A DNA stretch of 64,000 bases from Acidobacteriota bacterium (GTDB lineage Bacteria; Acidobacteriota; Blastocatellia; Pyrinomonadales; Pyrinomonadaceae), in contig JADJOS010000001.1 in NCBI GenBank assembly GCA_016713675.1, forward strand, positions 2,232,001-2,296,000, written 5' to 3'. Shown here piece by piece: positions 26,948 through 36,125 of this stretch. Numbering within the stretch: the first letter of the stretch is position 1; the number at the start of each line of letters is the position of its first letter. The notes below the pieces were generated by a model, which was given only the letters and a program-made list of their open reading frames with translations, was not told the DNA's origin and did no database searches. A program made the translations under genes and the position numbers.

Positions 26948-27988
26948 ATGGCAAAGGTCTATCGCGTAGGAATATTGGGTGCTACGGGCACCGTCGGACA
27001 GCGTTTCGCACAGCTTTTGGAGGATCATCCGCAGTTCGAGATCACGGCGATGGCGGCTTCGGACCGTTCGGCGGAGAAGCGGTACGCTGAGGCGTGTGCG
27101 TGGAAGCTGCCGGGCCAGATCCCGGCGAGCGTTCGCGATATCATTGTTCAGCCGATCGAGCCGCCGCTCGACTGCGACATCGTGTTTTCGAGTCTGCCGG
27201 GCAATGTCGCACGCGAGACCGAGGAGGCATTTGCTCGTGCCGGTTATCCTGTCATCTCCAATTCATCCGTCTACCGCATGGACGAGGACGTGCCGCTTCT
27301 GATCGCTGAGATCAACCACGACCACGTCGGATTGATCGAAAAGCAAAAGGTGAACCGAGGTTTCACAAAAGGATTTATCGTCACCAATCCGAACTGTGCG
27401 GTCATTTCATTCGCACCACCACTCGCGGCATTGCACCGAAAATTCGGCATCGAATCGGTCGTGCTGACGACTTTTCAGGCTATCTCCGGTGCAGGATATC
27501 CGGGTGTGGCGTCGCTGGATATCATGGACAACGTGATTCCGTACATCGCCGGCGAAGAGCCAAAGGTCGAGATCGAAGCCCAGAAGATCCTTGGAACACT
27601 GAAGAACGGCAGCATCGAACACGCAGATTTCACCGTTTCCGCCCAGTGTTTTCGAGTGAATGTGATCGACGGCCACATGGTCTCGGTGCGGGTCGATCTG
27701 AAGGAAAAAGCAACCCTTGAAGATGTGGTCGCCGCGATGCGCGAATTCCCGTCGCTCGACCTCCATTCATCGCCCGAGCATTTTATCGAGGTGACAGACG
27801 AACCTTCGCGGCCTCAGACGCGTCTCGATCGTGACGCAGGCGACGGAATGACGATAACCGTCGGCCGCGTTTTCCCGGACAACATCTTCGACTATCGCTT
27901 CGTCAGCCTTAGCCACAACACCGTCCGCGGAGCCGCGGGTTCGGCGATCTTGAATGCCGAGCTGCTTATTAAGAAAGGGTTGATCTAG
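26948..27988 (+). CDS. asd: aspartate-semialdehyde dehydrogenase, archaeal/eukaryal-type
   Basis: The enzyme makes aspartate semialdehyde, the substrate of DapA. The 346-residue protein starts with the NADP-binding loop GILGATGTVGQRF, has the catalytic Cys150 in VTNPNCAVIS, SGAGYPG, and a catalytic-site His243 in IDGHMVSV. The sequence pattern fits the asd branch first described in archaea and fungi (TIGR00978 type) rather than the E. coli type. The open frame extends far upstream of 26948, but that part overlaps the LamG C terminus and is not coding. It is followed after 43 bp by a permease gene. Confidence 0.92.
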   Translation: MAKVYRVGILGATGTVGQRFAQLLEDHPQFEITAMAASDRSAEKRYAEACAWKLPGQIPASVRDIIVQPIEPPLDCDIVFSSLPGNVARETEEAFARAGYPVISNSSVYRMDEDVPLLIAEINHDHVGLIEKQKVNRGFTKGFIVTNPNCAVISFAPPLAALHRKFGIESVVLTTFQAISGAGYPGVASLDIMDNVIPYIAGEEPKVEIEAQKILGTLKNGSIEHADFTVSAQCFRVNVIDGHMVSVRVDLKEKATLEDVVAAMREFPSLDLHSSPEHFIEVTDEPSRPQTRLDRDAGDGMTITVGRVFPDNIFDYRFVSLSHNTVRGAAGSAILNAELLIKKGLI

Positions 27989-28031
27989 CGAGTCACAGGC
28001 GGAAATCGGCATTTTGTTCTGATCGTCAAAA

Positions 28032-29117
28032 ATGGCGGAAACACCGAAAACCAGCAAAAGTTTTATTAGCCGAGTAATGATCGTAGTGGCGATGGTTTGC
28101 CTGGTCGTACTCGGATCAGCACTGATCTATTTTACGTTCGACGTAATTTTGCTGATCTTCGCTGCGGCCCTGCTCGCAATATTTCTGCACGGACTCGCTG
28201 ATATTCTGCGAAAGTGGGTTCCGCTCAGCGAAGGCTGGCTGGTGATGCTCGTCGCGGTGTTGTTGTTATTAGTGGTCGCCGGAGCAGTCGCGGTGCTTGC
28301 ACCTAGTGTGGCCGAACAAGTTCGTGTCCTACGGGTCGAAATTCCAAAATCGGCTCAGAATGCTGGGCAGTATTTATCGCAGTTTGGCTGGGGGCAGACG
28401 CTGATCGCCCAACTGCCGAGTGCCGACGATGTAATGGCAAAGCTCGATGCGGCGAGCGTGATGTCGCGTGTCGGCGGATTCTTTTCGTCGACTGTAGGTG
28501 CCGTTGGGAATGTCTTGGTCACGATCCTTCTTGCTATCTACCTTGCCAGTGAACCGCGATATTACTCGGCCGGGATCATCCGGTTGTTTCCAAAAGAAAA
28601 AAGGGAACGTGTTAGTGAGATACTTAGTTCGATCTACCAAACGCTGCGTTGGTGGCTGATCGGGAAGGCAGCGTCGATGCTGTTTATCGGCGTGCTCACG
28701 TGGATCGGGTTGTCGATATTGGGTGTGCCCCTCGCTCTCACGCTCGGGCTGATCGCGGGGCTATTGTCGTTTATACCAAATTTCGGGCCGATCCTGTCGG
28801 CGATACCGGCGATTCTGCTGGCGTTCATCGACAGTCCGATCAGCGCGTTGTACGTGCTCGGGCTCTACGGCGGCGTGCAGGTCATCGAGTCGAACGTCGT
28901 CACGCCCATCATCGAACGCGAAACCGTCGAACTCGCACCGGCGCTGACCATCATCTTCCAACTCGCCCTCGGAGCAATGATCGGCGGCCTCGGCCTGGTC
29001 CTCGCAACGCCGCTATTGGCAATGGTCGTCGTGATAGTTAAGATGGTCTATTTTGAGGATGTGTTGGGCGACAAAGAAGTTCCGATCGAAGCGGTTACGG
29101 AAGAGAGTCCGGCATAA
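28032..29117 (+). CDS. AI-2E family transporter (PerM-type membrane protein)
   Basis: A 361-residue inner-membrane protein with about eight hydrophobic segments: two close together at 20-65, one at 72-92, and the rest after about 155, with a soluble stretch between. The family hallmarks GLLSFIPNFGPILSAIPAIL and QVIESNVVTPIIERETVELAP are present. Members export small molecules or act as Na+/H+ antiporters; the substrate here is unknown. It is 6 bp upstream of purB and in the same direction as asd. Confidence 0.88.
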   Translation: MAETPKTSKSFISRVMIVVAMVCLVVLGSALIYFTFDVILLIFAAALLAIFLHGLADILRKWVPLSEGWLVMLVAVLLLLVVAGAVAVLAPSVAEQVRVLRVEIPKSAQNAGQYLSQFGWGQTLIAQLPSADDVMAKLDAASVMSRVGGFFSSTVGAVGNVLVTILLAIYLASEPRYYSAGIIRLFPKEKRERVSEILSSIYQTLRWWLIGKAASMLFIGVLTWIGLSILGVPLALTLGLIAGLLSFIPNFGPILSAIPAILLAFIDSPISALYVLGLYGGVQVIESNVVTPIIERETVELAPALTIIFQLALGAMIGGLGLVLATPLLAMVVVIVKMVYFEDVLGDKEVPIEAVTEESPA

Positions 29118-29123
29118 AAATTT

Positions 29124-30416
29124 ATGATCGAAAGATATACATTGCCTGAGATGGGTGCGGTTTGGTCGCTGGAGAATAAGTTTCAGAAGTGGCTGGATGT
29201 TGAGATCGCCGTGTGCGAAGTTCATGCTGAGGACGGGACCATACCGGCTGAGGCTGTGGAGCAGATCAAGGCCAAGGCGGCGTTTACGGTTGAGCGGATC
29301 AATGAGATCGAGAAGACGACCGACCATGACGTGATCGCTTTTACCACGAATCTGGCCGAGAACATCGGCGACGCGGCGAGGTTTGTGCATTACGGGCTGA
29401 CTTCGAGCGACGTCGTAGATACTGCGAACGCTTTGTTGTTGAAGGACGCTTGCGATCTGCTGCTCGCGAAACTGGATGCGTTGCTCGTGGTGTTAAAACG
29501 GCGGGCGTTCGAATTCAAAGACACGCCGCAGATCGGGCGGACGCATGGGATACACGCCGAGCCGACCTCGTTTGGGCTGGTGTGGGCGTTGTGGTATTCG
29601 GAAACGCAGAGAAACCGCGAGAGGCTGTTGAAAGCGAAGGAACAGATCGCTGTCGGCAAGATCAGCGGTGCCGTCGGGGCTTTCGCTCATCTGGCGCCGG
29701 ACGTGGAGGAGCGTGTTTGTGAGCGTTTGGGTCTGAAGGCAGCGGACGTTTCGACACAGGTCATTCAGCGTGACCGTTACGCCGAGTTTCTGTGTACGCT
29801 GGCGATAATCGCTTCGACTCTGGAGAAGATCGCCTTGCAAGTGCGGCACTGGCAGCGGACCGAGGTTCGCGAGGCTCAGGAGAAATTCAAGACCGGCCAG
29901 AAAGGCTCTTCGGCAATGCCGCATAAGCGGAATCCGATATTGTCCGAGCGTATCTGCGGAATGGCGAGGACCGTGCGTGCGAATTCGATCGTCGGCCTGG
30001 AAAACGTCGCACTATGGCACGAACGTGACATCTCGCACTCTTCGGCAGAGCGTATCGTGTTGCCTGATTCCTCGGCAACGCTCGATTACATTCTCGCGAA
30101 AACAACTTCGTTGCTCGACACGCTGATCGTTTATCCCGAGAATATGCTCAAGAATCTCGACCTAACACGCGGCCTTGTATTCAGCGGCCAGCTAATGCTT
30201 GCTCTCACGCAAAAAGGCATCAGTCGCGAAGACGCCTACGCCTGGACACAGCGAAACGCAATGAAGGTCTGGGACGAAGGCGGCGTGTATGTTGAGTTGG
30301 TAACGAAAGACGCGGACATCTCTTCGCACCTTTCGGCTGATGAAATCGCCCGCGTCTTTGATCTGAAACATTACCTGCGCAATGTTGAAACGGTGTTTGG
30401 TCGGGTATTTGACTAA
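29124..30416 (+). CDS. purB: adenylosuccinate lyase
   Basis: PurB acts twice in purine synthesis, releasing fumarate from SAICAR and from adenylosuccinate. The 430-residue protein shows TSSDVVDTANALL, the catalytic His141 in GRTHGIHAEP, and the flexible signature loop GSSAMPHKRNP (261-271) with the catalytic Ser. The length equals the usual bacterial enzyme. It is separated from purS and purQ by two genes on the opposite strand; its last 4 bp overlap one of these. Confidence 0.96.
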   Translation: MIERYTLPEMGAVWSLENKFQKWLDVEIAVCEVHAEDGTIPAEAVEQIKAKAAFTVERINEIEKTTDHDVIAFTTNLAENIGDAARFVHYGLTSSDVVDTANALLLKDACDLLLAKLDALLVVLKRRAFEFKDTPQIGRTHGIHAEPTSFGLVWALWYSETQRNRERLLKAKEQIAVGKISGAVGAFAHLAPDVEERVCERLGLKAADVSTQVIQRDRYAEFLCTLAIIASTLEKIALQVRHWQRTEVREAQEKFKTGQKGSSAMPHKRNPILSERICGMARTVRANSIVGLENVALWHERDISHSSAERIVLPDSSATLDYILAKTTSLLDTLIVYPENMLKNLDLTRGLVFSGQLMLALTQKGISREDAYAWTQRNAMKVWDEGGVYVELVTKDADISSHLSADEIARVFDLKHYLRNVETVFGRVFD

Positions 30417-30817
30417 TTCGACCATTTATCGGCCATGTTGCCGATGATCGGGAGCTTGAAGATCTGGCCCTGAAATCCTTTGATGCAAGCGATCACAAGT
30501 CCAATGACCCAAACGAGCACGAAAAGCAAAAAAGCGATGTAAACCAGAAAGATCAGAACTACCAATGCCGGCATTTGCGAAACTGCCACTATCGCCATAA
30601 CCACAAAGACCGCGATCACAAAGATGATGGTAGCGACGACCATTATCGCCGAATGCAGTAACGACTGAATAGCATGAAAGCGTGGAAGTTTGTTGGTCTT
30701 GTCAGTGGCAAGTACGCCAATACTAACGATCAAGTGGCAAAACAGGACCGGAACGTATGCGAGGCCGGCCGCGACATTTGCGTCTAATCCGAAAGCCGAT
30801 TTTCCTGATTCATTCAT
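30413..30817 (-). CDS. DUF4870-like membrane protein (copy 1)
   Basis: The 134-residue protein contains the conserved LDANVAAGLAYVPVLFCHL start, ATDKTNKLPRFHAIQSLL, and a long hydrophobic second half, with about four membrane segments. The function of the family is unknown. GGAGAAA lies 7 nt before the ATG at 30817, which decides against the upstream ATGs. It is a paralogue of the next gene upstream (30902-31288). Confidence 0.85.
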   Translation of the reverse strand: MNESGKSAFGLDANVAAGLAYVPVLFCHLIVSIGVLATDKTNKLPRFHAIQSLLHSAIMVVATIIFVIAVFVVMAIVAVSQMPALVVLIFLVYIAFLLFVLVWVIGLVIACIKGFQGQIFKLPIIGNMADKWSN

Positions 30818-30901
30818 AACTATTTTCTCCATCAAAATTAAAACAGGCCCTTGCTACAGCCCGTAAGGCTGAACACAAAGGCCCTTTGCTAAAACCAAGT
30901 G

Positions 30902-31288
30902 TTAGTTTGACCAGTTATCAGCCATTCCGCCGATGATAGGCAGCTTGAAGATCTTGCCCATAAATCCTTGAATGCAGCATATGATCGTAGCCACTATCCA
31001 GATCAGGAATGTACCGATGTATACCAAAGCCCCAAGTATCGCTAAAAGACCAAAGTCTGCGGCAGCTCCGACACCGACGATCGCGATACCCGCAACGTAT
31101 CCAACGATAAGTACGCCGATAAGCAGTAGAGATTGGAATGCTGAGAAGCGTGCGAGTTTATTGGACTTATCGGTAACGAGAATAATGATGCTCATTATTA
31201 GGTTGACACCGCATATCGGTAGGTAAGCGAGTCCGGCTGCGACATTCGCATCAAGTCCGAGTGCGGATTTTCCATCAGTGTTTTGCAT
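30902..31288 (-). CDS. DUF4870-like membrane protein (copy 2)
   Basis: A 128-residue paralogue of the protein at 30413. Shared blocks are LGLDANVAAGLAYLP, TDKSNKLARFSAFQSLL, and the end GKIFKLPIIGGMADNWSN. AAGGAG precedes the ATG. The two genes run in tandem between purB and purS on the opposite strand, indicating local duplication. Function unknown; about four membrane segments. Confidence 0.85.
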   Translation of the reverse strand: MQNTDGKSALGLDANVAAGLAYLPICGVNLIMSIIILVTDKSNKLARFSAFQSLLLIGVLIVGYVAGIAIVGVGAAADFGLLAILGALVYIGTFLIWIVATIICCIQGFMGKIFKLPIIGGMADNWSN

Positions 31289-31423
31289 AATTTTAAGTGT
31301 TCTCCTTTAGAGGGTTTTGATTTGTAACGATTGCATGAAGCGAAATTTACGTGAAATTTACCATAAGACTTTGATTTATACAACGTAGTGCGTAACAATC
31401 TAGAATTTATTTTGGAGCTCGAT

Positions 31424-31669
31424 ATGAAAGCAAAGGTTTACGTCACACTCAAGCCCAGCGTGCTCGATCCACAGGGCAAAGCCATCCATCACAGCGTTGC
31501 CTCGTTAGGCTATAAAGGCATTAGCGATATCCGCCAGGGCAAGTACTTTGAGCTGTTGGTCGACGACTCGATCCCGCTCGATGTCGCCCAATCAAACATC
31601 GAACGGATCGCCAATGACGTTCTTGCAAATCCGGTCATCGAAGACTTTCGCGTGGAGGTGGAAGCGTGA
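31424..31669 (+). CDS. purS: phosphoribosylformylglycinamidine synthase subunit PurS
   Basis: An 81-residue protein with the PurS pattern: KAKVYVTLKPSVLDPQGKAI, SLGYKGISDIRQGKYFEL, and ANPVIEDFRVEV. PurS joins PurQ and PurL to make FGAM. GGAG is 8 nt before the ATG at 31424; a longer frame from 31388 is not needed. The TGA overlaps the GTG of purQ (GTGA). purL is not in the window. Confidence 0.95.
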   Translation: MKAKVYVTLKPSVLDPQGKAIHHSVASLGYKGISDIRQGKYFELLVDDSIPLDVAQSNIERIANDVLANPVIEDFRVEVEA

Positions 31670-32361
31670 AGTTTGGCGTAATTGTATTTCCCGGTTCCAA
31701 CTGCGATCACGACGCTTATCACGTTCTCTCCAAGCATGTTGGACAGCCTGTCGATTTTGTCTGGCATCAACAGACCGATCTGAGCGAATTTGACGCGCTC
31801 ATCGTGCCCGGAGGCTTTTCGTACGGCGATTATTTACGCGCCGGCGCGTTAGCTCGGTTTTCGCCGGTAATGCGGTCCGTCAAGGAATTTGCCGCCGAAG
31901 GCAAGTTCGTTTTCGGCATCTGCAACGGCTTTCAGATCCTATGCGAGGCCGGCCTGCTTCCGGGTGTCCTAATGCGAAATGCTGGGCTCCATTTTATCTG
32001 TAAGCACGTCAATCTGCGGGTTGAGAATGCAAACACCCCGTTTACATCTGAGGTAGATCCCACGAAGGTTCTTTCGATCCCGGTCGCTCATGCCGAAGGC
32101 AATTACACCTGCGACGACGTCACTTACCAACACCTCGAAGAGAACGGCCAGATCGTCTTTCGCTACTGCGACGAGAACGGTGAAGTCACCGCGGAGTCAA
32201 ACCCAAACGGTGCTCGTTCGAACATCGCCGGCATTTGCAATCTCGACCGCAATGTCATGGGAATGATGCCCCACCCCGAACGTGCCTGCGAAGAACTCCT
32301 CGGCTCAAACGACGGCCGCGACATCTTTCGCTCGCTAACGCACGCTATAAATCAAGGGTGA
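31666..32361 (+). CDS. purQ: phosphoribosylformylglycinamidine synthase subunit PurQ
   Basis: This 231-residue class I glutamine amidotransferase supplies ammonia to PurL. FPGSNCDHD at the N terminus, PGGFSYGDYLRAGALAR, the nucleophile Cys in FGICNGFQIL, and the His/Glu end GMMPHPERA are all in place. The start codon is GTG, overlapping the purS stop and indicating translational coupling. Confidence 0.96.
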   Translation: MKFGVIVFPGSNCDHDAYHVLSKHVGQPVDFVWHQQTDLSEFDALIVPGGFSYGDYLRAGALARFSPVMRSVKEFAAEGKFVFGICNGFQILCEAGLLPGVLMRNAGLHFICKHVNLRVENANTPFTSEVDPTKVLSIPVAHAEGNYTCDDVTYQHLEENGQIVFRYCDENGEVTAESNPNGARSNIAGICNLDRNVMGMMPHPERACEELLGSNDGRDIFRSLTHAINQG

Positions 32362-32490
32362 TTTACTTTTCCCTCTTTCGGTGTTTCAATAGAATTGTTT
32401 GAAAATTTACACCAGTAATGCTGTTCCACATGCGGCATTCGGGCGGCGATACGTGGCCGTCTTTTACATAAATCGCACGTTCAAACACTG

Positions 32491-33786
32491 ATGCCGCGAA
32501 GGAAATTTCGTCATACACAGCGTTTTGAGTCTTCGGGTGACAGCACCTTTCAGGAATATCTTTTAAATCAACCAACACAACAGACAACGCGGTCCGAGCT
32601 GCTTCGTCTGATCCGCGGAGGCGAGGACACGTACCTTGAGCTCAAGGTCAAGCTGTCGAACTCGGAGCGGATCGCGCAGGGCATCGTCGCGCTCGCGAAC
32701 ACAGACGGCGGGACGATCATTTTCGGCGTCAACGACCAGCTCCGGATCGAGGGCGTTTCGAATCCCGAATGGGTTCAGTCCGAGCTTGCACGCATCTGCC
32801 GCGAAGAGATCGTGCCGCCGCTTGTTCCTATGATCGACACGATGGCATTTGACAGCGGAAAACGCATTGTCGCTCTCGACGTCGACGGCAAAAAGCGGCC
32901 ATACCGGACAAAGGACGGCCGTTTTTATCTGCGGATCGGTGCTGAGAAACGCGAGGTTTCGCGTGACGAATTATCTGGCTGGCTCGACGAGATCAGGCCG
33001 CTCGGATTTGAGAATATACCTTTGCAGACGGTGACCGAGGATGATTTTGACGACGCTCTGCTGTGGTCATTTGCGAGCGGATTTGATGATAATGCCCCGA
33101 ATCTCGCTCTGTACAACACCAGCGATTTTCTGCGCAAGGACCTGCTGCTTGCGGTCGGCAATGTGGACGATTTCTTCCCAACGGTCGCCGCTGTTCTATT
33201 ATTTGGCAAGGACGAGCGCGTGGCTGAACTGCTGCCGCGTTCGAATGTGACGGTTGCCAGGTTCTCAGGCTCGAACGGTTCTGCACAGCTGATCGAGGCG
33301 ATCGAGGTCAAGGGAAATCTGCATTCGCAGTACGAGACGATCATGGCGTTCGTCAAACGTTACACCGATCTCGGAAAGGAGCGGCCAAAACGCAAACTCG
33401 AACTCGTCACAGATTCAGTCGTTCAGGCTCGGGCAAATTATCACTTTTACTCGATCTCAGAGGCGATCATCAACGCCTTGGTCCATCGCGACCTCGCCCT
33501 GCGTGAGATACGAACAAGGATCAACATCTACGACAACGCCATCGAATTTATTAACCCACGACGGACCAATGGCTTTAATCCGCCGGCTTCACGTGCCATC
33601 CGATACGGCATCACCCAACGCCTAAACCCGCAGATCGCGGCGATATTCACTCGCCGCGAATACGGAGTCAACGCCCCGCACGGCGGCCTGCCGATGATCC
33701 TTCGGCAGTCGAACCGCTTTTCGGGCCGCAAACCCGAGATCTACTTGGCGGGCGATGAGTTCAAATTGAAGATATGGGCGGCGTAA
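32491..33786 (+). CDS. AlbA_2 (Schlafen-like) DNA-binding protein with RecG-type C-terminal domain
   Basis: The 431-residue protein has an AlbA_2 domain at about 34-150: GGEDTYLELKVKL, ALANTDGGTIIFGVND, and RIGAEKREVSRDEL. The second half contains SISEAIINALVHRDLALREI and IEFINPRR, as in the ATPase-like (HATPase_c_4) domain often labelled RecG C-terminal. Such proteins are usually transcription regulators or accessory proteins of unknown role. No clear ribosome site precedes the ATG at 32491, and the first 30 residues look atypical, so the true start may be further downstream. It overlaps the next gene by 13 bp. Confidence 0.8.
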   Translation: MPRRKFRHTQRFESSGDSTFQEYLLNQPTQQTTRSELLRLIRGGEDTYLELKVKLSNSERIAQGIVALANTDGGTIIFGVNDQLRIEGVSNPEWVQSELARICREEIVPPLVPMIDTMAFDSGKRIVALDVDGKKRPYRTKDGRFYLRIGAEKREVSRDELSGWLDEIRPLGFENIPLQTVTEDDFDDALLWSFASGFDDNAPNLALYNTSDFLRKDLLLAVGNVDDFFPTVAAVLLFGKDERVAELLPRSNVTVARFSGSNGSAQLIEAIEVKGNLHSQYETIMAFVKRYTDLGKERPKRKLELVTDSVVQARANYHFYSISEAIINALVHRDLALREIRTRINIYDNAIEFINPRRTNGFNPPASRAIRYGITQRLNPQIAAIFTRREYGVNAPHGGLPMILRQSNRFSGRKPEIYLAGDEFKLKIWAA

Positions 33787-35096
33787 CGAGACTCGAATCA
33801 GGAGTCGGGAGACCGGACTCGTGGCTCGCCGGCCACATATTGCGTTGGCTGCTATCGGTCGCGGCGGCGGCCGTCTACTTCTTTTCCAATCCCAATCCTC
33901 AGAGTTATTACGATTACACATTTCGCGTTGCGGAGAACTTTCTTCGCGGATCGATCGGATTTGCCGAAAAGCGGCCGCCGTGGCTGAATGAGTTTGTGCC
34001 GTTCGAGGGCGAATGGTACTCGGTCTTTCCGCTTGGTGCTGTGGTATCGATGATCCCGGAAGCGGCGTTAAAGATAGCCGGGATAGTGACACAGATGCCG
34101 GGTGCCTGGGTTGCGGCGATCCTGGCGGGAATTATCTGTTATTTTCTGCTCAGCATCGCTGAAAAATACGACACATCGGCGACTCGCCGGATACTTCTGA
34201 CCTTTGCGATCCTGTTCGGCACGTTTATGTGGACGAACCTGACGTTCGCGGGGGCGTGGCAGCTGGCACTTGGGTTCGCGATGGTCGGGCAGCTCGGGGC
34301 GATCTATTTTACCGTTTATGACCGGAGGCCGTTGTTGGCCGGTCTTTTCTTCGCACTGGCATTTGGTAACCGGACAGAGAATTTGTTGACCGCACCGGTG
34401 TTCATGTATCTATTGTGCCGTGCCGAAGAACCGGAGAAATTGAGTTTGGGAGAAGAAGAGAAGGGATCAGGCACCGAAGCGGTAAAGACCGGCTTCCAGG
34501 GGGCTTCACCTTTCAAGATTCGAGACTTGAGCCTATTTTGTGCAGTACCTTTCGTGCTTGGCATCTCGACGTTGATCTATAACTACGTACGTTTTCATTC
34601 ATTCACCGATTTTGGCTATTCGCGGATCCCGGGAGTTTTGGATGAGCCATGGTACAACCACGGAATATTCTCTGTATGGTACCTATTTCGACAGGCGTGG
34701 GAAATGCTTTTCAAAATGTGGAACTGGAGCGAGACTTTCCCCTACATCGTGCCGGATGGATTCAGCTCGTCAATTCTCTTTAGCAGCCCGTTTCTGCTGC
34801 TGATCTTCCGTAGGGGTGCACGCGACAGAGTGCTCAAACTCGCGTCGTGGTTTTCGATCGTGATACTCACTTTTCTTCATTGGACGCACGGAAATTCGGG
34901 CGGATGGCAGTTCGGTTATCGATATGCGATGGTGCTGCTGCCGTGGATCTTTGTCATCATGTTAGAGAATGGTAAAAGGCACCTTACGCCGCTCGAATGG
35001 TCGCTGATCGGCCTGTCGTTCGTTGCCAATGCTTACGCGACTTGGGTCTTTCATTGGACCAATTATCTGGAACGATGGATCTCGGGCGATGTTTGA
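33774..35096 (+). CDS. polytopic membrane protein, glycosyltransferase-like
   Basis: A 440-residue protein with about ten membrane segments and a long loop after segment 1 (SYYDYTFRVAENFLRGSIGF) that resembles the first periplasmic loop of GT-C type membrane glycosyltransferases. The charged stretch EEEKGSGTEAVKTGFQGAS around 225-243 looks like a loop insertion. I cannot assign a substrate, and a permease-like role is possible. It begins inside the end of the AlbA_2 gene, so both are probably expressed together. Confidence 0.65.
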   Translation: MGGVTRLESGVGRPDSWLAGHILRWLLSVAAAAVYFFSNPNPQSYYDYTFRVAENFLRGSIGFAEKRPPWLNEFVPFEGEWYSVFPLGAVVSMIPEAALKIAGIVTQMPGAWVAAILAGIICYFLLSIAEKYDTSATRRILLTFAILFGTFMWTNLTFAGAWQLALGFAMVGQLGAIYFTVYDRRPLLAGLFFALAFGNRTENLLTAPVFMYLLCRAEEPEKLSLGEEEKGSGTEAVKTGFQGASPFKIRDLSLFCAVPFVLGISTLIYNYVRFHSFTDFGYSRIPGVLDEPWYNHGIFSVWYLFRQAWEMLFKMWNWSETFPYIVPDGFSSSILFSSPFLLLIFRRGARDRVLKLASWFSIVILTFLHWTHGNSGGWQFGYRYAMVLLPWIFVIMLENGKRHLTPLEWSLIGLSFVANAYATWVFHWTNYLERWISGDV

Positions 35097-35158
35097 GTAC
35101 CGGGCAGGTCCCGATATTGAATACCGGTCATTGCTGAAAGGAAATACCAAAAAACTGA

Positions 35159-35214
35159 TAAACGATAACTGACAACTGATCAAGAGCGCTTTCGCAGCTA
35201 TCAGTTATCATTTA
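35159..35214. repeat. inverted-repeat element (19-nt arms)
   Basis: taaacgataactgacaact (35159-35177) and agctatcagttatcattta (35196-35214) are reverse complements at 16 of 19 positions. The surrounding sequence has more copies of an actgat unit. It fills the gap before the DUF2695 gene and has the same design as the elements at 1248 and 2068, with another unit sequence. Confidence 0.65.
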
Positions 35215-35263
35215 ATTTAATAGATAACCGTTGATTCGAAACAGGTGAATGGATTTATAAATT

Positions 35264-35569
35264 ATGGCAATTGTACGTAAAAGACAGATCGAAAATCTAG
35301 AGCAGATGAGCGGTGAACAGCTTGAGGCATTTTTGGACCTGATGCCCGCGAGACAAGAATCCGTCAGTCAGATGCTCGATTACGTCGAGGACGAACTCTA
35401 CGAGACCGAGTGCGATCACAGCCTGCGTCACTCGATGCGGTTCATGATGAAAAACGGCCTCGATTTCCCAAAACTCACCAACTGGCTCAACGAAAATGGC
35501 GGCTACTGCGACTGCAAGGTAATGGAGCAGATCGCTCCGCTCTGGCGTGCAACATTTGGAGACGATTAG
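35264..35569 (+). CDS. DUF2695-like protein
   Basis: A 101-residue soluble protein. CDHSLRHSMRFMMKNGLDFP and LTNWLNENGGYCDCKVMEQI match the DUF2695 pattern, in which two or three cysteines could bind a metal. The function is unknown. The GerMN gene starts 6 bp after its stop. Confidence 0.8.
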   Translation: MAIVRKRQIENLEQMSGEQLEAFLDLMPARQESVSQMLDYVEDELYETECDHSLRHSMRFMMKNGLDFPKLTNWLNENGGYCDCKVMEQIAPLWRATFGDD

Positions 35570-35575
35570 AAGACT

Positions 35576-36103
35576 ATGAAGACGATGCTTTTGATGTGGA
35601 TGGTACTGATTTTTTCAGGAGCGATGTTCGCACAGACCGCCAAGACGATGACGATCAACGTCTATCTGTCTAATGAAAAGTTAAACCCGAACATCGACGA
35701 TTGCAACAAGGTGTTTCCGGTCACACGTAAGATACCGAAGACGACAGCAACTGCAAAAGCCGCACTCACTGAACTTTTCAAGGGCCCGACCAAAGCCGAA
35801 GAAGCGAAAGGTTACAGCGGTATGTCAGCTGCCGAGACTGACGGCATACTCAAAAGCATTAACGTAAAAAACGGAGCGGCATACGTCAATTTTACTAGCC
35901 GCGTGACTGTACAAATGGGCAACGCGACCACTAGCTGCGGCGGCGGCCAATATTGGGGAATGTTCGACAAAACCCTGATGCAGTTCCCGACGATCAAAAA
36001 AGTCTACTACGCGGTCGAGGGCAACACTAACGACTTTTACGAGTGGGTCCAAGTCGGCGAATGCCCGTTCGGCAAACATTGCGCAAAAAGCAACTTCAAA
36101 TAG
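35576..36103 (+). CDS. secreted GerMN-domain protein
   Basis: A 175-residue protein with a signal peptide (MLLMWMVLIFSGAMFAQ). The mature part follows the GerMN (sporulation/spore germination) pattern: INVYLSNEKL, CNKVFPVTRKIPKT, AALTELFKGPTKAEEAKGY, and an AAYVNFTSRV strand. GerMN domains are found in many non-spore-formers in envelope lipoproteins. Extra cysteines (TSCGGGQYW, GECPFGKHC) may form disulfides. It converges on uvrA. Confidence 0.8.
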   Translation: MKTMLLMWMVLIFSGAMFAQTAKTMTINVYLSNEKLNPNIDDCNKVFPVTRKIPKTTATAKAALTELFKGPTKAEEAKGYSGMSAAETDGILKSINVKNGAAYVNFTSRVTVQMGNATTSCGGGQYWGMFDKTLMQFPTIKKVYYAVEGNTNDFYEWVQVGECPFGKHCAKSNFK

Positions 36104-36125
36104 GCTCGCCGCAACCGGCATCAGA

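Noticed and set aside
32363..32587. 74-codon minus-strand frame between purQ and the AlbA_2 gene
   Set aside because: The composition is partly protein-like, but it overlaps the start of the AlbA_2 gene and lacks a ribosome site; not strong enough to call.
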